A stretch of 64,000 nucleotides of DNA from Xaviernesmea rhizosphaerae (lineage in GTDB: Bacteria; Pseudomonadota; Alphaproteobacteria; Rhizobiales; Rhizobiaceae), in assembly GCF_001938945.1 (NCBI RefSeq), contig NZ_MKIO01000027.1, positions 167,551 through 231,550 of the forward strand. The letters are read 5' to 3'. The translations under genes were made by a program, and so were the position numbers. The notes beneath the pieces are model-generated. The model worked only from the letters and a program-made list of their open reading frames with translations. It made no database searches and was not told where the DNA came from. Each line of letters starts with the position of its first letter. Within the stretch, counting starts at the first letter, position 1. This document shows, piece after piece, positions 45,823 through 55,863 of this stretch.

Positions 45823-47069
45823 GGCGCTGTTCTCTTTCCCTTGAAGACACGGGCATGGAGCGGGTTGAAACCGATGCGGTAGACGAGCTCGGCCGGGCTC
45901 TCGATGTCCCAGACGGCGAAATCGGCGGATTTGCCCTGTTCCAGCGTGCCGGTTTCGGCCAGCAGACCGAGCGCGCGCGCTGCCTCGCGCGTGGTGCCGG
46001 CAAGGCATTCCTCCACCGTCAGGCGGAAGAAGGTGGCGGCCATGTTCATGGAAAGCAGCAGCGAGGTGAGCGGCGCGGTGCCGGGATTGCAATCCGTTGC
46101 CACCGCGATCCTCGTGCCGGCGGCGCGCAGGGCCTCCACGGGCGGAAGGCGCGTCTCGCGCAGCGTGTAGAAGGCGCCGGGCAGGAGCACGGCCACGGTG
46201 CCGGCCCGCGCCATGGCGGCCGCCCCCTCGGCATCGAGATATTCCAGATGATCGGCCGAGAGCGCGCCATAGGAAGCGGCCATGGCCGCGCCGCCGAGAT
46301 TGGAAAGCTGCTCGGCATGCAGCTTGACCGGCAGGCCGAGCCGCGCGGCGGCGTCGAAGACCCGGCGCATCTCGTCAACGGAGAAGGCGATGCCCTCGCA
46401 GAAGCCGTCGACGGCATCGACCAGACCTTCTGCATGGGCGGCTTCCAGCCCCGGCAGAACGACCGCGTCGAGATAGTCCGACTGCCGGCCCTTATAGTCC
46501 GGCGGGGTGGCGTGGGCGGCGAGATAGCTGGTCTTCACCCGCACCGGCGCCATCGCTTCCAGCGCCCGGGCCGCGCGCAGCATGGCAAGTTCGGAGGCGA
46601 CCGTCAGACCATAGCCGGACTTGATCTCCAGCGTCGTCACGCCTTCGGCCAGGAGCGCGTCGAGACGCGGCAGGGCGGTGGCGACGAGGCCCTCGACATC
46701 GAGCGCGCGGGTGGCCGCAACGGTGGAAACGATGCCGCCGCCGGCGCGCGCGATCTCCTCGTAGCTTGCGCCCTCCAGCCTGAGCTCGAATTCGCGCGCG
46801 CGGTTGCCGCCATGGACGAGATGGGTGTGGCAATCGATCAGGCCGGGGGTAACCCAGCGGCCGCCGAGATCCTGCGCCACGGCCGGGCCTGCCGCCTCCG
46901 GCAGATTGGTACGGGCGCCGATCCAGGCGATCCGTCCATGCTCGACCAGGATCGCGCCATCCTCGATCACGCCGAGGCCCGGGCGTGCCGGGTCGAGCGT
47001 CGCGATCCGCGCGCCCGTCCAAAGGGTCGGCTGATCCGGATTGTCCATCCTCTTTTCCGCGCTTGTCAT
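45819..47069 (-). CDS. hutI: Imidazolonepropionase
   Basis: A 416-residue amidohydrolase with the metal motif [14 protein letters not shown] and further His in [17 protein letters not shown] and [10 protein letters not shown], then [15 protein letters not shown] with the conserved Asp. It opens imidazolonepropionate to formimidoylglutamate. First gene of the leftward hut operon. ATG 47069 is favoured because AAGGGGCGAG stands 7 bases before it; 47087 and 47048 are in frame too. Confidence 0.94.
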   Translation of the reverse strand: MTSAEKRMDNPDQPTLWTGARIATLDPARPGLGVIEDGAILVEHGRIAWIGARTNLPEAAGPAVAQDLGGRWVTPGLIDCHTHLVHGGNRAREFELRLEGASYEEIARAGGGIVSTVAATRALDVEGLVATALPRLDALLAEGVTTLEIKSGYGLTVASELAMLRAARALEAMAPVRVKTSYLAAHATPPDYKGRQSDYLDAVVLPGLEAAHAEGLVDAVDGFCEGIAFSVDEMRRVFDAAARLGLPVKLHAEQLSNLGGAAMAASYGALSADHLEYLDAEGAAAMARAGTVAVLLPGAFYTLRETRLPPVEALRAAGTRIAVATDCNPGTAPLTSLLLSMNMAATFFRLTVEECLAGTTREAARALGLLAETGTLEQGKSADFAVWDIESPAELVYRIGFNPLHARVFKGKRTAP

Positions 47070-47098
47070 CGTCTCGCCCCTTAACATTCGCTGTCATC

Positions 47099-47110
47099 AT
47101 GTATATACAT
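47099..47110. promoter_or_regulatory. HutC operator-like palindrome in hutI-hutF gap
   Basis: ATGTATATACAT is a perfect 12-base palindrome containing TGTA-N2-TACA, the core known for HutC sites of Pseudomonas. It lies 30 bases before hutI in the 191-base divergent gap with hutF, so one site could control both operons. Confidence 0.7.
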
Positions 47111-47260
47111 AATAACGAGGCTGGCAAGACGGAATTTCGCGTCGGCCACGCCGGGCGCGGCCTGCCTGCTTGATGGACGGGACCGCTGTCCGTCTGCGAC
47201 AACAGCCTGATGGCGCCGCCTTTCCGGCGGCCGGCGGCGATGACACTGGAGGGGCTTGAG

Positions 47261-48610
47261 ATGACGAGGATCCATGCAGAGGCGGCGCTCCTGCCGCAGG
47301 GATGGGCGCGCAATGTGCTGATCAGGCTCGACGGCGCACGCATTGCCGCGATCGAGACGGAGCGGGCGGCCGAGCCCGGCGACGCGCGCTGCGGCGTGGT
47401 GGTGCCGTCCCTCGGCAATCTCCACAGCCATGCCTTCCAGCGCGCCATGGCGGGGCTGGCGGAGCTACGCGGCCCCGCCGATGACAGTTTCTGGAGCTGG
47501 CGGACGATCATGTACCGCATGGCGCTGACGATGACGCCGGAGCAGGTCGAGGCCGTGGCGGCGCAGCTCTATGTGGAGATGCTGGAGGCAGGTTTCACCC
47601 GGGTTGGCGAGTTTCACTATCTGCATCACGACCGCGATGGCCGGCCCTATGCCGATCCGGCGGAAATGGCCGGGCGAATCGCGGCGGCCAGCGCCGAGAC
47701 CGGCATCGGTCTGACGCTTCTGCCGGTCTTCTATGCCCATGCCGGCTTTGGCGGGCTTGCGCCGGCCGAGGGGCAGCGCCGCTTCATCCACCGGCCGGAG
47801 GCCTTCGCCGAGCTGATGGCGCGCTGCCGCAGCCTGACCAGGGCCTTGCCCGGCGCCCATCTCGGCCTGGCGCCGCACAGCCTGCGGGCGGTGACGCCGG
47901 AAGAGCTGGCCGACCTCTTGCCGCTGGCCGAAGGCGGGCCGGTGCATATTCATGTGGCCGAGCAGGTGAAGGAGGTGGAGGACAGCCTTGCCTTCTCCGG
48001 CGCGCGGCCGGTCGAATGGCTGCTGGCCAATATGCCCGTTGATGACCGCTGGTGCCTGATCCACGCCACCCACATGACGCAAGCCGAAGTGCGCGGCATG
48101 GCGGCACGCGGGGCGGTGGCCGGGCTCTGCCCGATCACCGAAGCCAATCTCGGCGACGGCGTGTTCGAGGCGCCGCTGTTTCTGGCCGAGGGAGGCCGCT
48201 TCGGCGTCGGCTCGGATTCCAACGTGCTGATCTCGCTGCCGGAGGAACTGCGCATGCTCGAATATTCGCAGCGTCTGGCCCGACGCGCCCGCAATGTCAT
48301 CGCCCCGCCCGGCGGCTCCACCGGCCGGCATCTGCTTGAAACAGCGCGCATCGGCGGCAATGCTGCGCTGCAAAGCGCGATCGGGCTTGTCCCCGGCGGC
48401 GATGCCGATTTCGTCGCGCTCGACAGCGCAGCCGTCCCCTATCTTGAAGAGGACAGGCTGATCGACCACTGGATCTTCGCCGGCGGCGTGCGGCTGGACA
48501 GGGTCTGGGCCGGCGGGCGCTGCCAGGTCGAGGGCGGCCGGCACCGGGCGCGCGATGCGGTTCGCGCCCGTTTCGAGGCGGCGATGGCGCAACTGGTGGC
48601 GGCGCTGTAA
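47261..48610 (+). CDS. hutF: Formimidoylglutamate deiminase
   Basis: A 449-residue amidohydrolase. Metal-binding His are in VPSLGNLHSHAFQRAMAG, with GEFHYLHHDRDG, IHVAEQVKEVEDSLAF and VGSDSNVLISLPEEL carrying the other conserved positions. It converts formimidoylglutamate to N-formylglutamate plus ammonia. Divergent from hutI; ATG 47261 follows GGAGGGG. Probably cotranscribed with hutC 73 bases downstream. Confidence 0.93.
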   Translation: MTRIHAEAALLPQGWARNVLIRLDGARIAAIETERAAEPGDARCGVVVPSLGNLHSHAFQRAMAGLAELRGPADDSFWSWRTIMYRMALTMTPEQVEAVAAQLYVEMLEAGFTRVGEFHYLHHDRDGRPYADPAEMAGRIAAASAETGIGLTLLPVFYAHAGFGGLAPAEGQRRFIHRPEAFAELMARCRSLTRALPGAHLGLAPHSLRAVTPEELADLLPLAEGGPVHIHVAEQVKEVEDSLAFSGARPVEWLLANMPVDDRWCLIHATHMTQAEVRGMAARGAVAGLCPITEANLGDGVFEAPLFLAEGGRFGVGSDSNVLISLPEELRMLEYSQRLARRARNVIAPPGGSTGRHLLETARIGGNAALQSAIGLVPGGDADFVALDSAAVPYLEEDRLIDHWIFAGGVRLDRVWAGGRCQVEGGRHRARDAVRARFEAAMAQLVAAL

Positions 48611-48683
48611 TACGATTTCCGGTTCGCGAAGCGATCGGCCGGAAACCGTGTAAGAGGGGCTGAGATCGGGAAAGGGCTGGAGC

Positions 48684-49412
48684 GTGACGGAAGACAGCGG
48701 CAGGGAGCGGACCCTGCACCAGCGCATTCTCGGCGATATCGAGGGTCGGATCGTCTCGGGCGAGTGGCCGCCGGGCCATCGCCTGCCGTTCGAGATGGAG
48801 CTGGCGGCGCAGTATGGCTGCTCGCGCATGACCGTGAACAAGGTGATGACGCAGCTGGCCAAATCAGGCCTGATCGAGCGGCGGCGCAAGTCCGGCAGCT
48901 TCGTCACCCAGCCGCAGGCCCAGTCCGCCGTTCTGGAAATCACCGATATCGAGGCGGAGGTGCGCTCGCTCAACCTGGCCTATGGCTTCCGGCTGACGAA
49001 GCGGGCCCTGCGCAAGGCCGGCGAGGAGGAACTGCGGCTGATCGACGTGGCCGAGGGCGCGCCGCTGCTCGCGCTGTCCTGCGTGCATATGGCCGGCCCG
49101 CGCCCCTTCTGCCGAGAGGAGCGGCTGATCAGCCTTGCGGCGGTGCCGGAAGCGGAGACGGCGGATTTTTCCGCCACGCCGCCGGGCCAATGGCTGATCG
49201 GCCAGGTGCCGTGGAGTGCCGCCGAGCACAGGATCCGCGCCGTCAATGCCGGCGCCGACATGGCCGCTGCGCTCGCCATTGCCAAGGGGGCGGCCTGCCT
49301 CGTGGTCGAACGGCGCACCTGGAGCGGGCAGGGCGCCGTCACCCAGGTCTGCCTCACCTATCCTGGCGACAGCCACACGCTGATGGCCCGCTTCACCCCG
49401 GCCTCGCAATGA
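48684..49412 (+). CDS. hutC: GntR/UTRA-family histidine utilisation repressor
   Basis: A 242-residue protein with a GTG start after a GGGCTGGAG leader. The winged helix-turn-helix is at about residues 12-75 (YGCSRMTVNKVMTQLAKSGLIERRRKSG in parts) and the UTRA ligand domain follows, with ALSCVHMAGPRPFCREERLISL. HutC represses hut genes and is released by urocanate. Adjacent to hutF, with its likely site in the hutI-hutF gap. Confidence 0.92.
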   Translation: MTEDSGRERTLHQRILGDIEGRIVSGEWPPGHRLPFEMELAAQYGCSRMTVNKVMTQLAKSGLIERRRKSGSFVTQPQAQSAVLEITDIEAEVRSLNLAYGFRLTKRALRKAGEEELRLIDVAEGAPLLALSCVHMAGPRPFCREERLISLAAVPEAETADFSATPPGQWLIGQVPWSAAEHRIRAVNAGADMAAALAIAKGAACLVVERRTWSGQGAVTQVCLTYPGDSHTLMARFTPASQ

Positions 49413-49422
49413 CGGGAGCGCC

Positions 49423-49444
49423 GATCCCGCAGGATCGCGGGATC
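49423..49444. terminator. Hairpin between convergent hutC and CDF genes
   Basis: GATCCCGC (49423-49430) and GCGGGATC (49437-49444) form an 8-bp GC-rich stem with a 6-base loop. It lies 10 bases after the hutC stop and 29 bases beyond the CDF stop, so it could end transcription from both sides. No T-run is present. Confidence 0.4.
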
Positions 49445-49473
49445 TCAGGCGAAAACCGGACGGACGCTCCGCC

Positions 49474-50391
49474 CTATTCGGCCCATTCCAGATCGGTGGT
49501 GAAGACGATGGTCAGCCAGCGGTCGGGGCTGGCCTCGCCGAGTTCCGCGCCGATCTCGTCGCGCAGCGCATCCCAGGCCTCGAGAGGCCGGGGCGGCCAG
49601 CCGCCGGGCACGATGAAGTAAAGCTCGATCTGCCGGCCCCGGCCGACCTTGGCCACATAGGCGCGATAGGTGAGAAAGCCGTGGCGGGCGACGGTCGCCT
49701 CGGCCACCCTGTCCACCTGTGCCTTCAGCTCCGCCGGGGTCACCAGCAGAATATCGGCCAGCGCATGCCAGACGGTGGAGATCGGCATGGGAATGATGAC
49801 GAGGCTGACGAGGATCAGCACCGCCGGGTCGATATAGGGTGAGATCCATTCGAGCGACGTGCCCTGCACCAGCGCGCCGATGAGGAAGGCGATGAGCAAA
49901 GCGGCGGTGAGCGAGGCCGACATGATCCAGGCCTTGACGTCCAGCGCCACCAGTTCCGAGCCGATCGTGCGGTTGGCGCGCCGGGCGAAGAGCGCCATGG
50001 AAATGGTGATGGCGAGCGTAAAGACGGCATAGGCGATCGCCTCGCCGAAGGCGAGATCGCGCCCGCCGCTCATCAGGCTGCCGATGGCGTTGACCAGCGC
50101 GTAGATTGCCGCCGTCATCAGCATCAGCCCGTTCAGCGCCAGCACCATCGGCTCCAGATGCCAGAAGCCGACGGTGAAGCGGTCCATCAGCCGGCCCTGT
50201 GCCGGGCCGGCGGCGGCGGCGATCAGCCGGGAGACGAACAGCGCCACCACCGTCATGATCGCATCGGTCATGGCATAGATGCCGTCGAAGACGATGGCGA
50301 AGGAGCCCGAAAGCAGGCCGAAGACGATGCCGAAGGCGGCGACCACCAGCGTCATCGCGATCGAGATCCGCAAGACCCCCTGTTCCGTCAT
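49474..50391 (-). CDS. Cation diffusion facilitator family transporter
   Basis: A 305-residue membrane protein with about six segments. The first metal-binding pair is in FDGIYAMTDAIMTV (Asp..Asp, about residues 34-42) and FWHLEPMVLALNGLML carries another conserved region; a C-terminal cytoplasmic domain (EATVARHGFLTYRAYVAKVG) follows. CDF proteins export Zn2+, Co2+, Fe2+ or Mn2+ in exchange for protons; the metal here cannot be told. It has its own upstream gap of about 200 bases. No link to hut is evident. Confidence 0.82.
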   Translation of the reverse strand: MTEQGVLRISIAMTLVVAAFGIVFGLLSGSFAIVFDGIYAMTDAIMTVVALFVSRLIAAAAGPAQGRLMDRFTVGFWHLEPMVLALNGLMLMTAAIYALVNAIGSLMSGGRDLAFGEAIAYAVFTLAITISMALFARRANRTIGSELVALDVKAWIMSASLTAALLIAFLIGALVQGTSLEWISPYIDPAVLILVSLVIIPMPISTVWHALADILLVTPAELKAQVDRVAEATVARHGFLTYRAYVAKVGRGRQIELYFIVPGGWPPRPLEAWDALRDEIGAELGEASPDRWLTIVFTTDLEWAE

Positions 50392-50595
50392 CACCCGAAT
50401 TCCCCCTCTGCTGCTGCCTGCTGCAGGGCATTTAAGGGATTTCGCGGCAAAAGCCAAAGCCCGGCGCATCCGAGCGAAAGCAGGGACCGGCTTTCGGCTC
50501 ACCCTTGCGGAAACAGGAAGCGAGAGCATGAGGGCCGCGCGCCGGGGCCAGCGCGCGGCTTTTCTCTAGGGTACAGGGTCAGGAAGGGTGCAGGG

Positions 50596-51304
<709 letters not shown>

Positions 51305-51327
<23 letters not shown>

Positions 51328-51964
51328 GGAGTTTCCTTTCGAGCGAATGGGCGTAGCGCGACAGCGGCCAGCACAGGGCGAAATAGATGAGCGCCACGAG
51401 GCCATAGACGGTGAAGGGCTGGAAGGTGGCGTTGGTGACGATGGTGCCGGCCTTGGACAGTTCGGTGAAGCCGATGATCGAGGTCAGCGCCGTGCCCTTG
51501 ATCACCTGCACCGAGAAGCCGACGGTGGGCGGCACGGCGACGCGCAGCGCCTGCGGCAGGATGACGTAGCGCAGCTGCTGCAGCCGCCCCATACCGAGGC
51601 TGGCCGAGGCCTCCCATTGCCCTTTCGCCACGGCCTCCACGCAGCCGCGCCAGATTTCCGCCAGGAAGGCGGCGCTCCACAGGATGAGCGCGCTGCCGGC
51701 GGCAAGCCAGGCCGGTACGTCCACGCCCAGCAGGCCGAGGCCGAAAAAGGCGAGGAACAGCTGCATCAGGAGCGGCGTGCCCTGAAACAGCTCAATATAG
51801 CCGATGGCGAAGCGCCGCAGCGCTTTCGACTTCGAGATGCGGGCAAACAGGATCATCAGCCCCACCACCCCGCCGCCGGCAAAGGAGACCAGCGAAAGCA
51901 GCACGGTCCAGCGGGCAGCAAAGATCAGGTTGCGCAGAATGTCCCAGGTGGAAAATTCGATCAT
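51305..51964 (-). CDS. Polar amino acid ABC permease
   Basis: A 219-residue permease with about five segments, ELFQGTPLLMQLFLAFFGLG and EASASLGMGRLQQLRYVILPQ (EAA loop). The start overlaps the preceding permease stop by 4 bases. It forms the channel together with that permease. Confidence 0.88.
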
Positions 51965-52632
51965 CGCGCGCTCCTCTTGGGAAAGATCGCCGCGCCGATC
52001 AGGCCCATCGCCTGGCGCAGGCCGATGGCGAGCAGGAGATAGAGGGCGGTGGAGACCAGATAGGTTTCAAAAGCGCGGAAATTGCGCGACTGGATGAAGT
52101 TGGCGGCAAAGGTCAGGTCCTCCACCGCGATCTGCGAGGTGACCGCCGAGCCGAGCATGACGATGACGATCTGCGAGGACAAAGCCGGCCAGATGCGCTG
52201 CAGCGAGGGCACGAGCACCACGTGGCGGAAGGTCTCGAACGGCGTCATGGCAAGGCTGGCGCCCGCTTCGAACTGGCCGCGCGGCGTGGCGGCGATGCCG
52301 GCGCGGATGATTTCGCAGCCATAGGCGCCGAGATTGACGACCATGGCGATATAGGCCGCCGTCATCTCGCCCATCTGCAGGCCGAGCGCCGGCAGGCCGA
52401 AGAAGATGAAGAACAGCTGGATCATGAACGGCGTGTTGCGGATCAGCTCGACATAGATGGCGACGGGAACGCGCAGCGCCTTGGGCCCGAGTGCGCGCAC
52501 CCAGGCGCAGGCGATGCCGAGCGCGACGCCGAGAACGCCGCCGATCAGGATGAGCTGGAGCGTGATGCGCACGCCCTTGACGAGCAGAGGCCAATACTCC
52601 GCCAGCCAGGTGAAATCGAAAACATAGGCCAT
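51961..52632 (-). CDS. Polar amino acid ABC permease
   Basis: A 223-residue permease with ELIRNTPFMIQLFFIFFGLP and an EAA loop EAGASLAMTPFETFRHVVLVP. It lies 76 bases after the binding-protein gene and is coupled to the second permease. Confidence 0.88.
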   Translation of the reverse strand: MAYVFDFTWLAEYWPLLVKGVRITLQLILIGGVLGVALGIACAWVRALGPKALRVPVAIYVELIRNTPFMIQLFFIFFGLPALGLQMGEMTAAYIAMVVNLGAYGCEIIRAGIAATPRGQFEAGASLAMTPFETFRHVVLVPSLQRIWPALSSQIVIVMLGSAVTSQIAVEDLTFAANFIQSRNFRAFETYLVSTALYLLLAIGLRQAMGLIGAAIFPKRSAR

Positions 52633-52708
52633 TGGTGACCTTGCCCCCTTGATATCAGGGCCCGCACTCGCTCGGGGAGCGAGGCGGGCCTTTGCGGGTG
52701 GGACGGGA

Positions 52709-53497
52709 TCAGAGATCGGTGGGCAGGTCGCTCTTCAGCCAGGTCTGGGAAATCTTGTTGAGGCTGCCGTCCTTCTTGGCCTCGGCGATGATGGCGTCGA
52801 CCTTTTCCTTCAGCGCCGTCTCGCCCTTGGGCAGGCCGATATAGCAGGGCGAATTCTTGATCAGGAACTTCATCTCCGGGCGCTTGGGCGGGTTGCGGGC
52901 GATGATGGCGGCCGCCACCACATTGCCGGTGGCCACCAGCGGCACCTGGCCGGAGAGGAAGGCGGAGATCGTGCCGTTATTGTCCTCGTAGCGCTTGATG
53001 GTGGCGTCGGCCGGCGCGACCTTGGTCAGCTCCAGATCTTCCACCGAGCCGCGCGTGACGCCGATGGTCTTGCCGGCAAGGCCGGCCGCGTCCTTCACCG
53101 CCAGATCGGCCGGGCCGAACACGCCATTATAGAAGGGCGCATAGGCGGTGGAGAAATCGATGACCTTCTCGCGGTCCGGATTCTTGCCGAGCGAGGAGAT
53201 GACGAGATCGACCTTGCCGGTCTGCAGGAAGGGCACGCGGTTGGCCGAGGTCACCGGCGTCAGCTCCAGCTTGGCGCCCAGCTTCTCGGCGATCAGCTTG
53301 GCCATGTCGATGTCATAGCCCTGCGGCGCCATATCCGTGCCGACCGAGCCGAAGGGCGGGAAATCCTGCGGCACGGCGACGCGCAGAACCTTGCGCTCGG
53401 TGATGGTGGACAGCGCATCGGCAAAGGCGGGCGCGGCCGAGGCGAGGGTGGCGAAAGCGAGACCGGCGGCGGCCAGCAGGGTGCGGCGGTTGATCAT
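52709..53497 (-). CDS. Family 3 amino-acid-type periplasmic binding protein
   Basis: A 262-residue protein with a clear signal peptide (MINRRTLLAAAGLAFATLAS, cleaved near AFA). The mature part shows VLRVAVPQDFPPFGSVGTD, YDIDMAKLIAEKLGAKLEL and GKVDLVISSLGKNPDREKVIDF, typical for amino-acid-binding family 3. Its start overlaps the GntR gene stop by 4 bases, so regulator and transporter are one transcript. Location next to hut genes makes histidine or urocanate possible, but there is no direct evidence. Confidence 0.88.
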   Translation of the reverse strand: MINRRTLLAAAGLAFATLASAAPAFADALSTITERKVLRVAVPQDFPPFGSVGTDMAPQGYDIDMAKLIAEKLGAKLELTPVTSANRVPFLQTGKVDLVISSLGKNPDREKVIDFSTAYAPFYNGVFGPADLAVKDAAGLAGKTIGVTRGSVEDLELTKVAPADATIKRYEDNNGTISAFLSGQVPLVATGNVVAAAIIARNPPKRPEMKFLIKNSPCYIGLPKGETALKEKVDAIIAEAKKDGSLNKISQTWLKSDLPTDL

Positions 53498-54306
53498 TCG
53501 GAGGATGTCCTTTTCAGTGCAGGAGAGGGAGGAGGGGAGGAGGAAGAGGGGTGAGGAGGGGAGGAGAGCTCGAGAGGAGAGGGAGAAAGCGGCGCCGCGG
53601 TTGCGGACAGACCCGGCGCGGCGGCGAGGTTGAGCGAGCGGCGCAGATCCGCGAGCGGATCGGTCGCCATGTCGAGATCGAGGCCGGCCTCCACCTCGTC
53701 GAGATGCAGGATGGCCAGATCGGCGGCCCCCGCCGGATCGCCGCGTTCCAGCGCCTCGACAATGCGGCAATGGCCACGATGGGACTCCTCGGCATGCTCG
53801 TCGGTCTGGTAGAGCATGGAGATCAGGATGGTGCGGGCGGTGAGGTCGCGCAGAATGTCGGCCAGCACCGGATTGCCGATCAGCTCCACCAGGCAGATGT
53901 GGAAATCACCCATCAGGCAGACGAGGCGGGGATGGTCGCCCTCGGCGATCGCCCGGCGCTCCTCGTCGAGATGGGCGTGCAGCTTGGCCCGGGCCGCCTC
54001 GGTCAGCGGCGGCATGACCCGCATGAGCCCGGCCTCCAGCGCGCGCCGGGCCTGGAAGACCTGGGCGGCGTCGAGGCGCGAAGGCTCGATCACGAACCAG
54101 CCCCGGCGCGGGCGCACTTCCACGATGCCGCGCGCCTCCAGCCGCATCATCGCCTCGCGCACCAGCGTGCGCGACACGCCGAACACGGTCGCCAGCTCGC
54201 TCTCGCCCAGCCGCGCGCCCGGCCGGATGCGGCGGGCGAGGACCGACTGAACGATCACGTCATCAATGGTGGCGGGCGCCGAGGTGCTGGTATCCGAGAC
54301 TTGCAT
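53494..54306 (-). CDS. GntR/FCD-family regulator with Ser/Pro-rich tail
   Basis: A 270-residue protein. The winged helix is at about residues 12-70 (GESELATVFGVSRTLVREAM) and the FCD effector domain at 80-225, with metal-type residues in FHICLVELIGN and SHRGHCRIVEALERGD. The last 35 residues are rich in Ser and Pro and come from a polypurine/polypyrimidine tract; such a tail is unusual for the family. First gene of the ABC importer operon, which it probably regulates together with itself. Confidence 0.85.
   Translation of the reverse strand: MQVSDTSTSAPATIDDVIVQSVLARRIRPGARLGESELATVFGVSRTLVREAMMRLEARGIVEVRPRRGWFVIEPSRLDAAQVFQARRALEAGLMRVMPPLTEAARAKLHAHLDEERRAIAEGDHPRLVCLMGDFHICLVELIGNPVLADILRDLTARTILISMLYQTDEHAEESHRGHCRIVEALERGDPAGAADLAILHLDEVEAGLDLDMATDPLADLRRSLNLAAAPGLSATAAPLSPSPLELSSPPHPSSSSPPPSPALKRTSSE
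53517..53594. repeat. Polypurine tract inside the GntR gene 3' end
   Basis: On the plus strand this stretch is almost only A and G (AGGAGAGGGAGGAGGGGAGG and similar), with few interruptions. It encodes the Ser/Pro-rich tail of the GntR protein on the minus strand. It looks like a simple-sequence expansion. Confidence 0.7.
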
Positions 54307-54311
54307 ACAAG
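54300..54311. promoter_or_regulatory. Palindrome overlapping the GntR start codon
   Basis: CTTGCATACAAG is a dyad (CTTG-N4-CAAG) close to the TTGTATACAA type sites of FCD-family regulators. It covers the start codon of the GntR gene (54304-54306), so binding would directly block expression of its own operon. Confidence 0.5.
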
Positions 54312-54528
54312 AGTGAAAAGCAAGCCGCATGCCAAACGTGAAGGTTTTGTAAAAACAGGCGCTTGTGCAGGAAAGCGTTACAAGCCGTGCCGCCTGTGCA
54401 CCAAAGACGCACACATAAGCCTGTTTTTTAGACAGGGCTCAGGCAGGAATGAGGGCAAAACAGGGGATGTGGCGCGGCGAAAGCCGGCTGTCGGGCCCAG
54501 CTTTGAGTTGTGTTGAAGGTCGAGCGGG

Positions 54529-55554
54529 TCAGGCCAGGCCGCAGGAGCGGCGGGTCACCAGGCTGCAGGGCAGGCGGGTGATGCCGGGCGCGACCGGCAG
54601 GCCGCGGGTGAGGTCCAGCATGGCAAGGCCGGCGCGGCGGCCGAGTTCCTTCAGCTCCATGTCCACCGTGGTCAAGGGCGGGCGCGTCTGGGCCGCCACC
54701 ACCTGCCAATTGTCGAAGCCGACGACGGCGACATCCTCGGGGACTTTGAGCCCATGGTCGCGCAGGCTGTCGATCACGCCGCGGGCGATCTCGTCGCTGC
54801 CGCAGAAGATCGCTTCCGGCCGGGGCCGGCCGCTGCTGATCAGCCGGCGCACCGCCTCATGCCCCCACTCCTCGCTCCAGGCGCCGAACATTACCTCGGC
54901 CTGCTCGCCTGCGAGGTCGCGATAGGCTTCGGCCCGCAGCCGCGCGGCCAGATAATCCTCCTGGCCGGTGATGTGGAGGATGCGGCGGTAGCCCCGTTCC
55001 TGAAGGTGGCGCACGGCAAGGCGGGCGCCCTGCGCATCGTCGGGAATGAAGGTGGGCGCGGTCTCCGGCCCGATGGCGAAGGCATAGACCACCGGGATCG
55101 GCAGCCGCGTCAGGTCCACCGGCGGGGTCAGGTCCAGCCGCGTGGCGGTGAAGATGATGCCATCCACCTGCTTGTCGAGCAGGGCTTCCAGATGCAACTG
55201 CGCCAGGCGCGGATCATTGTTGGTGGCACAGAGAAAGGCCGAGACGCCATGATCGACCAGCGCTTCGGAAACGCCCGCGCTCATCGGCAGGGTCAGGCGG
55301 CCATAGGTGTCGTTGGTGATGATGCCGATCGAATGGCTGCGCCGGGTGAGAAGGCTGCGCGCCAGCGCATTGGGGCGAAAGCCGATCTCGTCGGCAATGC
55401 GCCGCACCCGCTCGCGCGTTTCGGCATTGGTCCGGCCCATGCCGTTCAGCGCGTTGGAGGCCGTGGCGATGCTCACCCCCGCCGCCTTGGCGACATCGCG
55501 GATCGTGCGTCTGCGGCCCGGTTCCTCGCTCACGCTGCTGCTCCCTTGGCCCAT
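54529..55554 (-). CDS. LacI-family repressor of the arabinoside transport operon
   Basis: A 341-residue LacI protein. The headpiece is TIRDVAKAAGVSIATASNAL (about residues 17-36) followed by the hinge RPNALARSLLTRRS. The periplasmic-binding-like effector domain has IGIITNDTYGRLTLPMSAGV, AIFCGSDEIARGVIDSL and VAVVGFDNWQVVAAQTRPPL. Start 55554 is uncertain; an in-frame ATG at 55665 would add 37 residues without similarity. Divergent from the sugar transporter operon, with two matching operators in the gap. Confidence 0.9.
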   Translation of the reverse strand: MGQGSSSVSEEPGRRRTIRDVAKAAGVSIATASNALNGMGRTNAETRERVRRIADEIGFRPNALARSLLTRRSHSIGIITNDTYGRLTLPMSAGVSEALVDHGVSAFLCATNNDPRLAQLHLEALLDKQVDGIIFTATRLDLTPPVDLTRLPIPVVYAFAIGPETAPTFIPDDAQGARLAVRHLQERGYRRILHITGQEDYLAARLRAEAYRDLAGEQAEVMFGAWSEEWGHEAVRRLISSGRPRPEAIFCGSDEIARGVIDSLRDHGLKVPEDVAVVGFDNWQVVAAQTRPPLTTVDMELKELGRRAGLAMLDLTRGLPVAPGITRLPCSLVTRRSCGLA

Positions 55555-55701
55555 GCCATTGCCGGCGTCCCGATCTTCCCTGTGCGCTTGGCCGGCCCGA
55601 TGCCGCCTGCCTGGGCTTCCGTCTTTAGAGGATGATGCTGCATCCGCAAAGCCTTGCCTTTTCATGTTGCAGCCGCGTCCTATTCCGGGCCGGTCATCGC
55701 T

Positions 55702-55751
55702 TGATAAAAGCTTTTAGCAAAAAATATCCGTGATGATAAAAGGTTTTAGCA
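55702..55751. promoter_or_regulatory. Two LacI-type operators before the sugar ABC operon
   Basis: TGATAAAAGCTTTTAGCA (55702-55719) and TGATAAAAGGTTTTAGCA (55734-55751) differ at one base and are 32 bases apart centre to centre, about three helix turns. Each is a near-perfect dyad of AAAAGCTTTT type. They lie between the lacI gene and the binding-protein gene (start 55864), and the rest of the 309-base gap shows nothing else. Confidence 0.82.
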
Positions 55752-55863
55752 GATTCTCGCGATCTGTCTGTGTTCATCGTGTCGACAGCGACTTTTTTCT
55801 CGACTACCGTTCGCCTTACGTCATTCACCGCTGACTGACGGCAACGAAAAAGAGGGAACCTTC

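Noticed and set aside
41736..45882. Very long open frames (587 and 839 codons) antisense to hutU, hutG and hutH
   Set aside because: They are mirror frames of GC-rich coding DNA; their products are rich in Arg, Gly and His and resemble no family, while the opposite strand encodes full, motif-complete Hut enzymes.
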